Below are positions 1 to 6,495 of a DNA stretch of 8,287 nucleotides, in pieces. Where the stretch lies: contig JALOSG010000116.1 of NCBI GenBank assembly GCA_025458665.1, forward strand, positions 1-8,287. Direction: 5' to 3'. The DNA is from Serpentinimonas sp. Lineage in GTDB: Bacteria; Pseudomonadota; Gammaproteobacteria; Burkholderiales; Burkholderiaceae_C. A program made the translations under genes and the position numbers. The notes below the pieces were generated by a model. It was not told the DNA's origin. It was given only the letters and a program-made list of their open reading frames with translations, and did no database searches. Each line of letters starts with the position of its first letter. Position 1 is the stretch's first letter.

Positions 1-2
1 AA

Positions 3-503
3 CGCTTCCCGCAGGTGCACTGGTGGTGCCCGCAGCTGCCGCCCTCGCCGGCGGAGGCCTGGAAACTCATTGCGGAAGGCACCGCCGCATGGCCGCGCCA
101 GAGCATGGCGGTGGTGGGCTCTTCGCTGGGTGGGTTCTACGCCACCCGTCTGGCTGAACAAACCGGCTGCCGGGTGGTGCTGCTGAATCCCGCCGTGTAC
201 CCGGCCCGCGATCTGGCCAAGTACATCGGCGAGCAGACCAGCTGGCACGACCCCGAGGAGCGCTTTTTCTTCCGCCCCGAGTACGTGGACGAACTGCGCG
301 TGCTGGAGGCCCTGCCCGCCACCACCGGCAACCCGGAGCAATGGCTGGCCATCGTGGCGCAGGGCGATGAGGTGCTGGACTGGCGCGAGATGACCGGGCG
401 CACGCCCCACGCCCGCACCGTGCTGCTGCCCGGCAGCGACCACGCGCTGAGCGACTTCGACGACCACATTCCCACCATCCTGGCCCATCTGGGCCTGGGC
501 TGA
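3..503 (+). CDS. yqiA: YqiA/YcfP-family alpha/beta-hydrolase esterase, 5' partial
   Basis: This is the C-terminal 166 residues of a small cytoplasmic esterase; the start codon lies upstream of the window. E. coli YqiA is about 190 residues, so roughly 25-30 residues, including the first strand and the usual HGF oxyanion segment, should be missing. The catalytic triad is visible: the nucleophile elbow GSSLGG with the serine codon at 123-125, the acid in GDEVLDW (Asp codon at 366-368), and the base in SDHALSDF (His codon at 441-443). The segment NPAVYPARDLAKYIG also matches the family. The GTG at 15 is in frame but internal, because the preceding codons read as ordinary family sequence. The natural substrate is not known; family members hydrolyse short acyl esters. 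radA follows 29 bases downstream on the same strand. The family call is firm; orthology to E. coli YqiA is likely but not proven. Confidence 0.88.
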   Translation, partial: RFPQVHWWCPQLPPSPAEAWKLIAEGTAAWPRQSMAVVGSSLGGFYATRLAEQTGCRVVLLNPAVYPARDLAKYIGEQTSWHDPEERFFFRPEYVDELRVLEALPATTGNPEQWLAIVAQGDEVLDWREMTGRTPHARTVLLPGSDHALSDFDDHIPTILAHLGLG

Positions 504-513
504 ACACAGGCCC
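491..513 (+). repeat. Inverted repeat over the yqiA stop codon
   Basis: The arms GGGCCTG (491-497) and CAGGCCC (507-513) are perfectly complementary around a 9-base loop that contains the TGA stop. The transcript could form a 7-bp GC-rich hairpin. No T-run follows, so it is not a convincing intrinsic terminator. It could protect the 3' end or pause polymerase, or simply reflect GC-rich coding sequence. Confidence 0.3.
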
Positions 514-520
514 GGGCTGC

Positions 521-526
521 TACAGT
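521..526 (+). promoter_or_regulatory. Possible -10 element of radA
   Basis: TACAGT matches the sigma-70 -10 consensus at 4 of 6 positions and ends 6 bases before the radA ATG. A transcript from it would begin at or next to the start codon and so be leaderless. No good -35 box is seen at 16-18 bases upstream, and no Shine-Dalgarno sequence precedes the ATG. The placement resembles that before the TonB-like, lpxC and tetR genes. Confidence 0.3.
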
Positions 527-532
527 CCCGCC

Positions 533-1933
533 ATGGCCAAAGACAAGACCTCCTACGCCTGCAACGAATGCGGCGGCACCAGCCCGCGCTGGCTGGGCAA
601 ATGCCCGCACTGCGGCGCCTGGAACAGCCTGGTGGAAGTGGCCGCCACTCCGGCAGCGTCGGCCAGCAAGAACCGCCTGAGTGCCGGGGTGCAGGGCCTG
701 GCGCCCGCGTCGGAACTGGCGGTGCTGGCGAACATTGAAGCCAGCGACGTGGACCGAACCCCCACCGGCCTGAGCGAGCTGGACCGCGTGCTGGGCGGCG
801 GCGTGGTGGAAGGCGGGGTGGTGCTCATTGGTGGCGACCCCGGCATCGGCAAATCCACCCTGCTGCTGCAGGCGCTGGATGCGCTGCAGCGCGTGGGCTT
901 TGCCGCCCTGTACGTGACCGGCGAAGAAAGCGGCGCGCAGGTGGCGCTGCGCTCGCGCCGGCTGGGGCTGGACGACAGCCAGGTGCAGGTGCTGGCCGAA
1001 ATTCAGCTGGAAAAAATCCTGGCCACCCTGGACAGCGCCCGCCCGGCCATTGCCGTCATCGATTCCATACAGACGGTGTATTCCGACCAGCTGAGTTCCG
1101 CACCGGGTTCGGTGGCCCAGGTACGCGAATGTGCCGCCCACCTGACCCGCGCGGCCAAGGCCAGCGGCACCGCCATTGTGCTGGTGGGCCACGTGACCAA
1201 GGAAGGCGCGCTGGCCGGCCCGCGGGTGCTGGAACACATGGTGGACACAGTGCTGTACTTCGAGGGCGATACCCACAGCAGCTACCGCCTCATCCGCGCC
1301 ATCAAGAACCGCTTTGGGGCGGTGAACGAGATCGGCGTGTTCGCCATGACCGAGCGCGGCCTGAAAGGCGTGACCAACCCCAGCGCCATTTTCCTGAGCC
1401 AGCACAGCCAGCCCGTGCCCGGTTCGTGCGTGCTGGTGACGCTGGAAGGCACGCGCCCCATGCTGGTGGAGATCCAGGCGCTGGTGGATACCGGCGGCCC
1501 CAGCCCGCGCCGCCTGAGCGTGGGCCTGGACCGCGACCGGCTGGCCATGCTGCTGGCGGTGCTGCACCGCCATGCCGGCGTGGCCTGCATGGACCAGGAC
1601 GTGTTCGTGAACGCGGTGGGGGGCGTGCGCATCAGCGAACCGGCGGCCGACTTGGCCGTCATGCTGGCCATAGCCAGCAGCCTGCGCGGCAAGGCGCTGC
1701 CCCAGGGCTTTCTGGCCTTTGGCGAGGTGGGCCTGGCCGGCGAGGTGCGCCCCGCCCCGCGCGGCCAGGAGCGCCTGAAAGAAGCCGCCAAGCTGGGTTT
1801 TGCCGTGGCCGTGGTGCCCAAGGCCAACCTGCCCAAGAAGTCCGATGCGGGGTTGGCCCGGGCGCTGGAGGGCCTGAAAATCTACCCGGTTGAACGGATA
1901 GAGGACGCGCTGGAAGTGGTGCGCAGCCTGTAG
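533..1933 (+). CDS. radA: DNA repair protein RadA (Sms)
   Basis: RadA is a cytoplasmic ATPase that drives branch migration and processes recombination intermediates during DNA repair. All family landmarks are present in a full-length protein of 466 residues. There is an N-terminal C4 zinc finger (Cys10, Cys13, Cys24, Cys27), a RecA-like ATPase core with Walker A GGDPGIGKST (100-109) and Walker B AIAVIDSIQT (172-181), and the RadA-specific KNRFG motif (258-262). A C-terminal Lon-protease-like domain (about 290-466) follows; it reads EPAADLA at 369-375 and shows no catalytic serine motif, as expected for RadA. The ATG at 533 is chosen because the zinc finger starts 9 residues later. There is no clear ribosome binding site. 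The gene lies 29 bases after the esterase gene and ends in TAG, followed by a hairpin. No defect is seen. Confidence 0.98.
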   Translation: MAKDKTSYACNECGGTSPRWLGKCPHCGAWNSLVEVAATPAASASKNRLSAGVQGLAPASELAVLANIEASDVDRTPTGLSELDRVLGGGVVEGGVVLIGGDPGIGKSTLLLQALDALQRVGFAALYVTGEESGAQVALRSRRLGLDDSQVQVLAEIQLEKILATLDSARPAIAVIDSIQTVYSDQLSSAPGSVAQVRECAAHLTRAAKASGTAIVLVGHVTKEGALAGPRVLEHMVDTVLYFEGDTHSSYRLIRAIKNRFGAVNEIGVFAMTERGLKGVTNPSAIFLSQHSQPVPGSCVLVTLEGTRPMLVEIQALVDTGGPSPRRLSVGLDRDRLAMLLAVLHRHAGVACMDQDVFVNAVGGVRISEPAADLAVMLAIASSLRGKALPQGFLAFGEVGLAGEVRPAPRGQERLKEAAKLGFAVAVVPKANLPKKSDAGLARALEGLKIYPVERIEDALEVVRSL

Positions 1934-1948
1934 GCAGGCCGGTAAACT

Positions 1949-1983
1949 TGGGGCATTCACATAGAAAGCCCCATTTTGTTTGT
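1949..1983 (+). terminator. Hairpin plus T-run between radA and the RNB gene (terminator or attenuator candidate)
   Basis: TGGGGC (1949-1954) pairs perfectly with GCCCCA (1968-1973) around a 13-base loop, and is followed by TTTTGTTTGT (1974-1983). The stem is short and the loop long, so it would be a weak terminator. The T-run contains the TTG start codon of the next gene, and the only purine-rich ribosome-binding candidate, AGAAAG (1963-1968), lies in the loop and the edge of the stem. It may therefore act on ribonuclease gene expression as well as ending radA transcripts. Confidence 0.4.
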
Positions 1984-4072
1984 ACTGTTTGACGATGCCG
2001 GAAAGCCCCAGACGGGCCGCCTGCTCTCGGAGGCCGACGCTTCCCTGCAGGTGGAACTGGACTCTGGCAAACGCGTGAAAGTGAAGCAGGCGCTGGTCCT
2101 GCTGCGCTTCGAAAAACCCTCCCCCGACACGCTGCTGGCTGCCGCTGCGGCGCTGCAACCCGAGATCGACCTCGACCTGGCCTGGGAGTTTGCCCCCGAG
2201 GACGAATTCGGCTTTGCCGACCTGGCGGCCGTGTACTTCCAAGACCCGGCCACGCTGGAACAGCAAGTGGCCACTTACTTGCGCCTGATTGAAGCGCCGC
2301 ACTACTTCCGCAAGGCGGGCAAGGGCCGCTGGAAGAAAGCACCGGCCGAGGTGCTGCAGCTGGCGCTGGCCGCCATAGAGAAGAAACGCCTGGTGCAGGA
2401 GCAGATAGACGCCTGGGCCCAGGAACTGGCCGCCGGGGTGTGCCCGGCGCCGGTGCACGAGCAGCTGTACAAGATCCTGTTCAAGCCCGACAAGAACGCG
2501 CCCGAATACAAGGCGGTGGTGCACGCCGCCCGGGAAACCCACCTGGCGCCGCTGCCCTTGCTGCAGCGGGCTGGCGCCATCAAGAACGCCTACCAGTTCC
2601 ACTGGCAGCGCTTCCTGTTCGAGCATTTCCCCAAAGGCACCGGGTTTGGCGCCCTGCAGGCCCCCGCCATCACCGACGACCTGCCCGAAGCCAGCGTGCA
2701 GGCTTTCTCGGTGGACGATTCGGCCACCACGGAAATTGACGACGCCCTGTCGGTGCAAGGCCTGGGTACCGGCACCGTGACGCTGGGCATACACATTGCC
2801 GCGCCGGGCCTGGCCATATTGCCAGGCAGCCCCATCGATGAACTGGCCCGCCAGCGCCTGAGCACGGTCTACATGCCGGGCCACAAAATCACCATGCTGC
2901 CCGACAGCGTGGTGCAGGTCTATACCCTGGAGGCCGGTAGCAGCCGCCCCGCCGTGTCCCTGTACCTCACGGTGGACGAGGCCACGCTGGAGGTGCGCGC
3001 CAGCACCACGCGGCTGGAGCGCGTGCCGATTGCGCACAACCTGCGCCACGACCAGCTGGACCACGCCATAACCGCCGAATGGCTGCAGGGTGAGCCCACG
3101 CCCGAAGCGGCCACCTTGCCGCCCGACATTGCCGCCCTGCAACCCGAGCTGGGCTTTCTGTACCGCCTGGCGCTGGTGTGCAAGGCGCGCCGCGAGGTGG
3201 TGCGCGGCAAGCCCGAAACCTTCACCCGCCCCGACTACACCTTCAAGCTGCAAGGCGTGCAGGGCGATGAACCGCATGGCGATGAAACCGTGCTCATAGG
3301 CACCCGCAGCCGCGGTGCGCCGCTGGACCTCATGGTGGCCGAAGCCATGATTCTGGCCAACAGCACCTGGGGCCAGTGGCTCGCCGATTCCGGGGTGCCC
3401 GGCATCTACCGCAGCCAGGTGAGCCTGGCGCCCGGCATGAAGGTGCGCATGGGCGCGCGCGCCCTGCCCCACGCTGGTATTGGCGTGCCGTGTTACGCCT
3501 GGAGCACCTCTCCACTGCGCCGCTACACCGACCTGGTAAACCAGTGGCAGATCATTGCCTGTGCGCGCCATGGCAAAACCGCCGCGCTGGCCGCGCCCTT
3601 CAAGCCCAAGGACGCGGAGCTGTTCAGCATCATCAGCTCTTTCGATGCGGCCTACACCGCCTACAACCAGTTCCAGAACGGCATGGAGCGCTACTGGACG
3701 CTGCACTACCTGAAGCAGCACGGCATTTCCGAACTCACCGCCAGCCTGATCAAGGACAAGCTGGTGCGCGCCGATGAACTGCCGCTGGTGCTGCCGGTCA
3801 TGGGCGCCGATGGCCTGCCGCGCGGCGCCCGCCTGCGTGTGAAGCTGGGCGAGATGGACGACATTTCGCTGGAAGTCTCGGGCACGGTGGTGGAGCGGCT
3901 GGACACGCCGGGGGCCGACGCGGCCAGCACGGACACCACCGCCGAGGAAGACGACGATATGCTGGAGAACGCCCTGGTACCCGTGGCGATTGCCATGGAT
4001 GTGGACGCCGACACCGATGCCACCCCCGGGACGGCGGCCCAGGAACCCGGCACTGCGCCATCCCCCACATAA
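1976..4072 (+). CDS. RNB-domain (RNase II/R-type) exoribonuclease
   Basis: This 698-residue protein belongs to the RNB family, whose members degrade RNA processively from the 3' end using Mg2+ in the cytoplasm. The metal-binding cluster reads DDSATTEIDD at 247-256. Against E. coli RNase II, Asp247, Asp255 and Asp256 match D201, D209 and D210, while Glu253 replaces D207. I recall similar EIDD forms from other RNB subfamilies, so activity is likely kept. SPLRRYTDL (512-520) is the second signature and holds the catalytic arginine region. Residues 1-200 form a family-typical N-terminal part, and about 605-640 may be an S1-like OB fold. The last 56 residues (643-698) are an acidic, Ala/Thr-rich, probably disordered tail. 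TTG 1976 is chosen because TAA at 1943 blocks the frame upstream and no ATG, GTG or CTG lies between; ATT codons at 1955 and 1973 are rare alternatives. It is neither plain RNase II nor RNase R, so no symbol is given. Confidence 0.93.
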   Translation: MFVLFDDAGKPQTGRLLSEADASLQVELDSGKRVKVKQALVLLRFEKPSPDTLLAAAAALQPEIDLDLAWEFAPEDEFGFADLAAVYFQDPATLEQQVATYLRLIEAPHYFRKAGKGRWKKAPAEVLQLALAAIEKKRLVQEQIDAWAQELAAGVCPAPVHEQLYKILFKPDKNAPEYKAVVHAARETHLAPLPLLQRAGAIKNAYQFHWQRFLFEHFPKGTGFGALQAPAITDDLPEASVQAFSVDDSATTEIDDALSVQGLGTGTVTLGIHIAAPGLAILPGSPIDELARQRLSTVYMPGHKITMLPDSVVQVYTLEAGSSRPAVSLYLTVDEATLEVRASTTRLERVPIAHNLRHDQLDHAITAEWLQGEPTPEAATLPPDIAALQPELGFLYRLALVCKARREVVRGKPETFTRPDYTFKLQGVQGDEPHGDETVLIGTRSRGAPLDLMVAEAMILANSTWGQWLADSGVPGIYRSQVSLAPGMKVRMGARALPHAGIGVPCYAWSTSPLRRYTDLVNQWQIIACARHGKTAALAAPFKPKDAELFSIISSFDAAYTAYNQFQNGMERYWTLHYLKQHGISELTASLIKDKLVRADELPLVLPVMGADGLPRGARLRVKLGEMDDISLEVSGTVVERLDTPGADAASTDTTAEEDDDMLENALVPVAIAMDVDADTDATPGTAAQEPGTAPSPT

Positions 4073-4073
4073 T
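4068..4073 (+). promoter_or_regulatory. Possible -10 element of the TonB-like gene
   Basis: CATAAT matches the TATAAT consensus at 5 of 6 positions and lies 8 bases before the GTG start, with no Shine-Dalgarno sequence between. It overlaps the TAA stop of the ribonuclease gene, so the A/T bases could be there for that reason alone. No -35 box is evident. Confidence 0.25.
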
Positions 4074-4081
4074 TCCCGACC

Positions 4082-4936
4082 GTGAAACTGCTCCGCTCGC
4101 TCAGCACCCTGCAAATCGCTCTGGCGGTTTCGGTGCTGGCGCACGCGGCCTTGCTGTCGGTGCGTTTTGTGGCGCCCGAGCAATTCAACCGCGTGTTCCA
4201 GGACACCCCGCTCGAGGTGATTCTGGTGAACGCCCGCAGCGACGAAAAGCCCGATGTGGCACAAGCCATTGCCCAGGCCAACCTGGCGGGTGGCGGCGAG
4301 GCGGCATCGGGCCGCGCCACCTCCCCCCTGCCGCCCTCGGCCGAGGTACGGCTGGGCGAATCGATGGAGGAAGAACAGCGCCGCATCGAGGCGTTGAAGG
4401 AACAGCAGAACCGCCTGCTGGCGCAACTGCGCGACCGCATCGCTGCCCTGCCCGCGCCACAGCCGGATGTGCAGAACCTCACGCCCGAGCAGGTGCAACG
4501 CGAAGAGCAGCGCCAGGCGCTCATCCGCACGCTGGCAGAGATCGAGCGCCGAGTGAACGAAGAGAACGCTCGCCCGCGCAAACGCTACGTGAGCCCGGCC
4601 ACCCGCGAAGAGGTGTACGCCGTGTACTACGACGACCTGCGCCGCAAGATCGAGGACCGGGGCACCAGCAACTTCCCGGCCGAAGGCGGCCGCAAGCTGT
4701 ATGGCGAACTCACCATGGTGATCACGGTGAATTTCGATGGTCGGGTGTTGGCCACCGAAGTGGTGCAGACGTCCGGGCAGCCGGTGCTGGACCGGCGTGC
4801 GCAGGCCATTGTGCAGAGCCTCACGTTCGCGCGCTTCAACCAGGCCATGCGCCAGCGCGCCGACCAGATAGTGGTGGTGTCGCGCTTCCGTTTCACCCGC
4901 GACGAAACCCTGCGCACCCAGATGAGCGGGAACTGA
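4082..4936 (+). CDS. TonB-family energy-transducer-like envelope protein
   Basis: This 284-residue protein has the TonB/TolA layout: a short cytoplasmic N-terminus, one membrane helix (about 10-30), a periplasmic spacer and a C-terminal TonB-type domain (about 175-275). The helix contains Ser17-Val-Leu-Ala-His21, the SxxxH pattern with which TonB contacts ExbB/ExbD. The spacer is not the proline/lysine-rich type of classical TonB; it has charged, Glu/Gln/Arg-rich stretches (95-125 and 136-165) that look like coiled coil, closer to TolA. In the C-terminal domain, LYGELTMVITVNFDGRV and VVQTSGQPVLDRRA match the family. GTG 4082 is used because the typical N-terminus MKLLRSLSTLQIALAVS starts there. 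No exbB/exbD or outer-membrane receptor gene is in the window, so the partner and cargo are unknown. mtgA starts 4 bases after its stop, suggesting translational coupling and an envelope role. Confidence 0.88.
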   Translation: MKLLRSLSTLQIALAVSVLAHAALLSVRFVAPEQFNRVFQDTPLEVILVNARSDEKPDVAQAIAQANLAGGGEAASGRATSPLPPSAEVRLGESMEEEQRRIEALKEQQNRLLAQLRDRIAALPAPQPDVQNLTPEQVQREEQRQALIRTLAEIERRVNEENARPRKRYVSPATREEVYAVYYDDLRRKIEDRGTSNFPAEGGRKLYGELTMVITVNFDGRVLATEVVQTSGQPVLDRRAQAIVQSLTFARFNQAMRQRADQIVVVSRFRFTRDETLRTQMSGN

Positions 4937-4940
4937 GCCG

Positions 4941-5708
4941 ATGGCGGCGCAGCGCGGGGGCCAAGCAGGCGGCAGTCGGTCGGCAGTGCGCCGGCTGCTC
5001 GGGCTGGTGTGGCGCCCCCTGGCTTGGGCGCTGGTGGCGGGCGTGGCGCTGCAGCTTTTCTTTGTGGCACGCATCGCCCTCATGCTGGTGCTGGACCCGG
5101 CCAGCACCACCTTCCAGCGCTCGGAGGCTTACCGGCTGGCCACGCAAAGCGGCCCCATGCCCTGGAAGCAGCAATGGGTGCCTTACGAGCAAATTTCCGT
5201 GCACCTGAAACGCGCGGTCATTGCCTCGGAAGACGCGCTGTTTGCCACACACGGCGGCGTGGACTGGAACGCCATAGAGCGCGCGCGCGAACGCAACGCC
5301 CGCGCCAGCGAACGCAGCCAGCGCCACAACCGCACACCGCGCGTGGTGGGTGGCTCCACCATCACGCAGCAGCTGGCCAAGAACCTGTTCCTCACCGGCG
5401 AACGCACGCTGCTGCGCAAAGGGCAGGAACTGGTGCTGGCCCTGATGCTGGAATCTCTGCTGAGCAAGGAGCGCCTGCTGGAGATTTACCTGAACCACGT
5501 GGAATGGGGCGCTGGCATTTTTGGTGCGGAAGCCGCTGCCCAGCACTACTACAAGAAGCCCGCCGCCCGCCTGACCCCACGCGAAGCGGCCAGGCTGGCC
5601 GTCATGCTGCCGTCGCCCAAGTTCTTCGAGCGCCGGCAGAATTCGGCCTATCTGGAGCGGCGTGCGGGCACCATTGCAGCCCGCATGGCCGGTGCGCAAC
5701 TGCCTTGA
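4941..5708 (+). CDS. mtgA: Monofunctional biosynthetic peptidoglycan transglycosylase MtgA
   Basis: MtgA is a GT51 glycosyltransferase that polymerises lipid II into glycan strands on the periplasmic face of the inner membrane and lacks a transpeptidase domain. The 255-residue protein has an N-terminal membrane anchor (about 22-51) followed by the GT51 motifs in order: EDALFATHGG (97-106) with catalytic Glu97, GGSTITQQLAKN (137-148), and the RKGQE...EIYLN block (159-185) with the second conserved glutamate, probably Glu181. A charged insert (112-135) between the first two motifs is usual in betaproteobacterial members as I recall them. The ATG lies 4 bases after the TonB-like stop, with GGGA about 10 bases upstream as a possible ribosome site. 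aroE, which I recall between these two genes in related bacteria, is absent here. ruvC begins 16 bases downstream. Confidence 0.97.
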   Translation: MAAQRGGQAGGSRSAVRRLLGLVWRPLAWALVAGVALQLFFVARIALMLVLDPASTTFQRSEAYRLATQSGPMPWKQQWVPYEQISVHLKRAVIASEDALFATHGGVDWNAIERARERNARASERSQRHNRTPRVVGGSTITQQLAKNLFLTGERTLLRKGQELVLALMLESLLSKERLLEIYLNHVEWGAGIFGAEAAAQHYYKKPAARLTPREAARLAVMLPSPKFFERRQNSAYLERRAGTIAARMAGAQLP

Positions 5709-5724
5709 ACTGGACAACCCCACC

Positions 5725-6273
5725 ATGCGCATACTCGGCATAGACCCTGGCCTGCAAAACACCGGCTTTGGCGTGGTGGACGCCGACGGCCCGAAGCTGC
5801 AGTACGTGGCCAGCGGCACCATCAAGACCCGCCCCGACGACGGCGCCCTGCTGCCCGAGCGCCTGGGCGTGATTTTTGCCGGCATCACCGAAGTGGTGAA
5901 ACGCTACCAGCCCGATGTGGCCGCCTGCGAGATTGTGTTTGTGAACGTGAACCCGCAGGCCACGCTGATGCTGGGGCAGGCGCGCGGCTGCTGCCTCACG
6001 GCGCTGGTGGCCAGTGGCCTGCCGGTGAGCGAATACACCGCGCTGCAACTGAAGAAAGCGGTGGTGGGTTACGGCAAGGCCGCCAAGCCGCAGGTGCAGG
6101 AAATGGTGCGCCGCCTACTGCAACTGCCGGGCTTGCCCGGCAAAGACGCCGCCGACGCGCTGGGCCTGTGCATCACCCATGCGCAGGTGGCCCGCACCAC
6201 GGCGGCCATCAACCAGGTGAGCCAGTTGCAGGCGCGTACGCACGCGGCCTACAAGGGCGGGCGCAGCTACTGA
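5725..6273 (+). CDS. ruvC: Crossover junction endodeoxyribonuclease RuvC
   Basis: RuvC is a dimeric, Mg2+-dependent nuclease that resolves Holliday junctions, usually guided by RuvAB. The 182-residue protein has the complete RNase H-like active site: Asp7 in GIDPG, Glu69 in CEIVFVN, and Asp141 and Asp144 in DAADAL. NVNPQAT-LMLGQARG (75-88) and EYTALQLKKAVVGYG (103-117) match betaproteobacterial RuvC. ATG 5725 is chosen because the protein starts MRILGIDPG there; an in-frame ATG at 5662 would add 21 residues encoded inside mtgA and is unlikely. The C-terminus after about residue 157 is family-variable. No ruvA or ruvB follows; instead a gene on the opposite strand meets it, with 7 bases of 3' overlap. 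No ribosome site is clear, so the gene probably relies on read-through from mtgA. Confidence 0.97.
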   Translation: MRILGIDPGLQNTGFGVVDADGPKLQYVASGTIKTRPDDGALLPERLGVIFAGITEVVKRYQPDVAACEIVFVNVNPQATLMLGQARGCCLTALVASGLPVSEYTALQLKKAVVGYGKAAKPQVQEMVRRLLQLPGLPGKDAADALGLCITHAQVARTTAAINQVSQLQARTHAAYKGGRSY

Positions 6274-6455
6274 GCCCGGAAAAACCCCTCGGCAATCAGT
6301 ACGCCGAAGAACACCAGCCCGCCAATCACCGCCCACTTCAGGATCAGGATGCCCTGGTTCAGGTAGCGCTTGTTGCTGGTGAAGGCGTAGGCAATGAAGG
6401 ACAGCACCGCTGCGCCGAACAGCAGGAACATGACCACGCGGAACACCACCATCAT
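6267..6455 (-). CDS. Small two-helix inner-membrane protein of unknown function
   Basis: A 62-residue hydrophobic protein with two predicted membrane helices (about 3-24 and 38-58), joined by a short polar loop TSNKRYLNQG. Tandem ATG codons (6455 and 6452) begin the protein, and GGTGA lies 4 bases upstream as a plausible ribosome site; the frame stays open further up, but that part is polar and overlaps lpxC. The gene starts 40 bases after the lpxC stop on the same strand, so it is probably cotranscribed with it. I recall similar two-helix proteins in Burkholderiales, without a known function. The TAG stop lies inside the 3' end of ruvC. The hydrophobic pattern and the ribosome site support a real gene. 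Confidence 0.75.
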   Translation of the reverse strand: MMVVFRVVMFLLFGAAVLSFIAYAFTSNKRYLNQGILILKWAVIGGLVFFGVLIAEGFFRAQ

Positions 6456-6495
6456 GGTTTCACCGCGCTTTCCACACACTGGGGCGCCATGACGT

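Noticed and set aside
137..5110. An uninterrupted minus-strand frame of 1657 codons antisense to radA, the RNB gene and the TonB-like gene
   Set aside because: The three genes share one reading frame, and this antisense frame is in codon-to-codon register with it. It stays open because the sense codons TTA, CTA and TCA are not used and the short gaps also lack them. The translation is His/Gln/Gly/Ala-rich with no recognisable domain, while the sense strand encodes three clear families.
5662..5724. N-terminal extension of RuvC by 21 residues from an upstream in-frame ATG
   Set aside because: The extension lies inside mtgA and does not fit the family; RuvC proteins start right before the GIDPG motif, which the ATG at 5725 gives.
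4893..5888. A 331-codon minus-strand frame over mtgA and the start of ruvC
   Set aside because: It lies opposite two complete well-known genes, has no domain signature, and is explained by codon bias.
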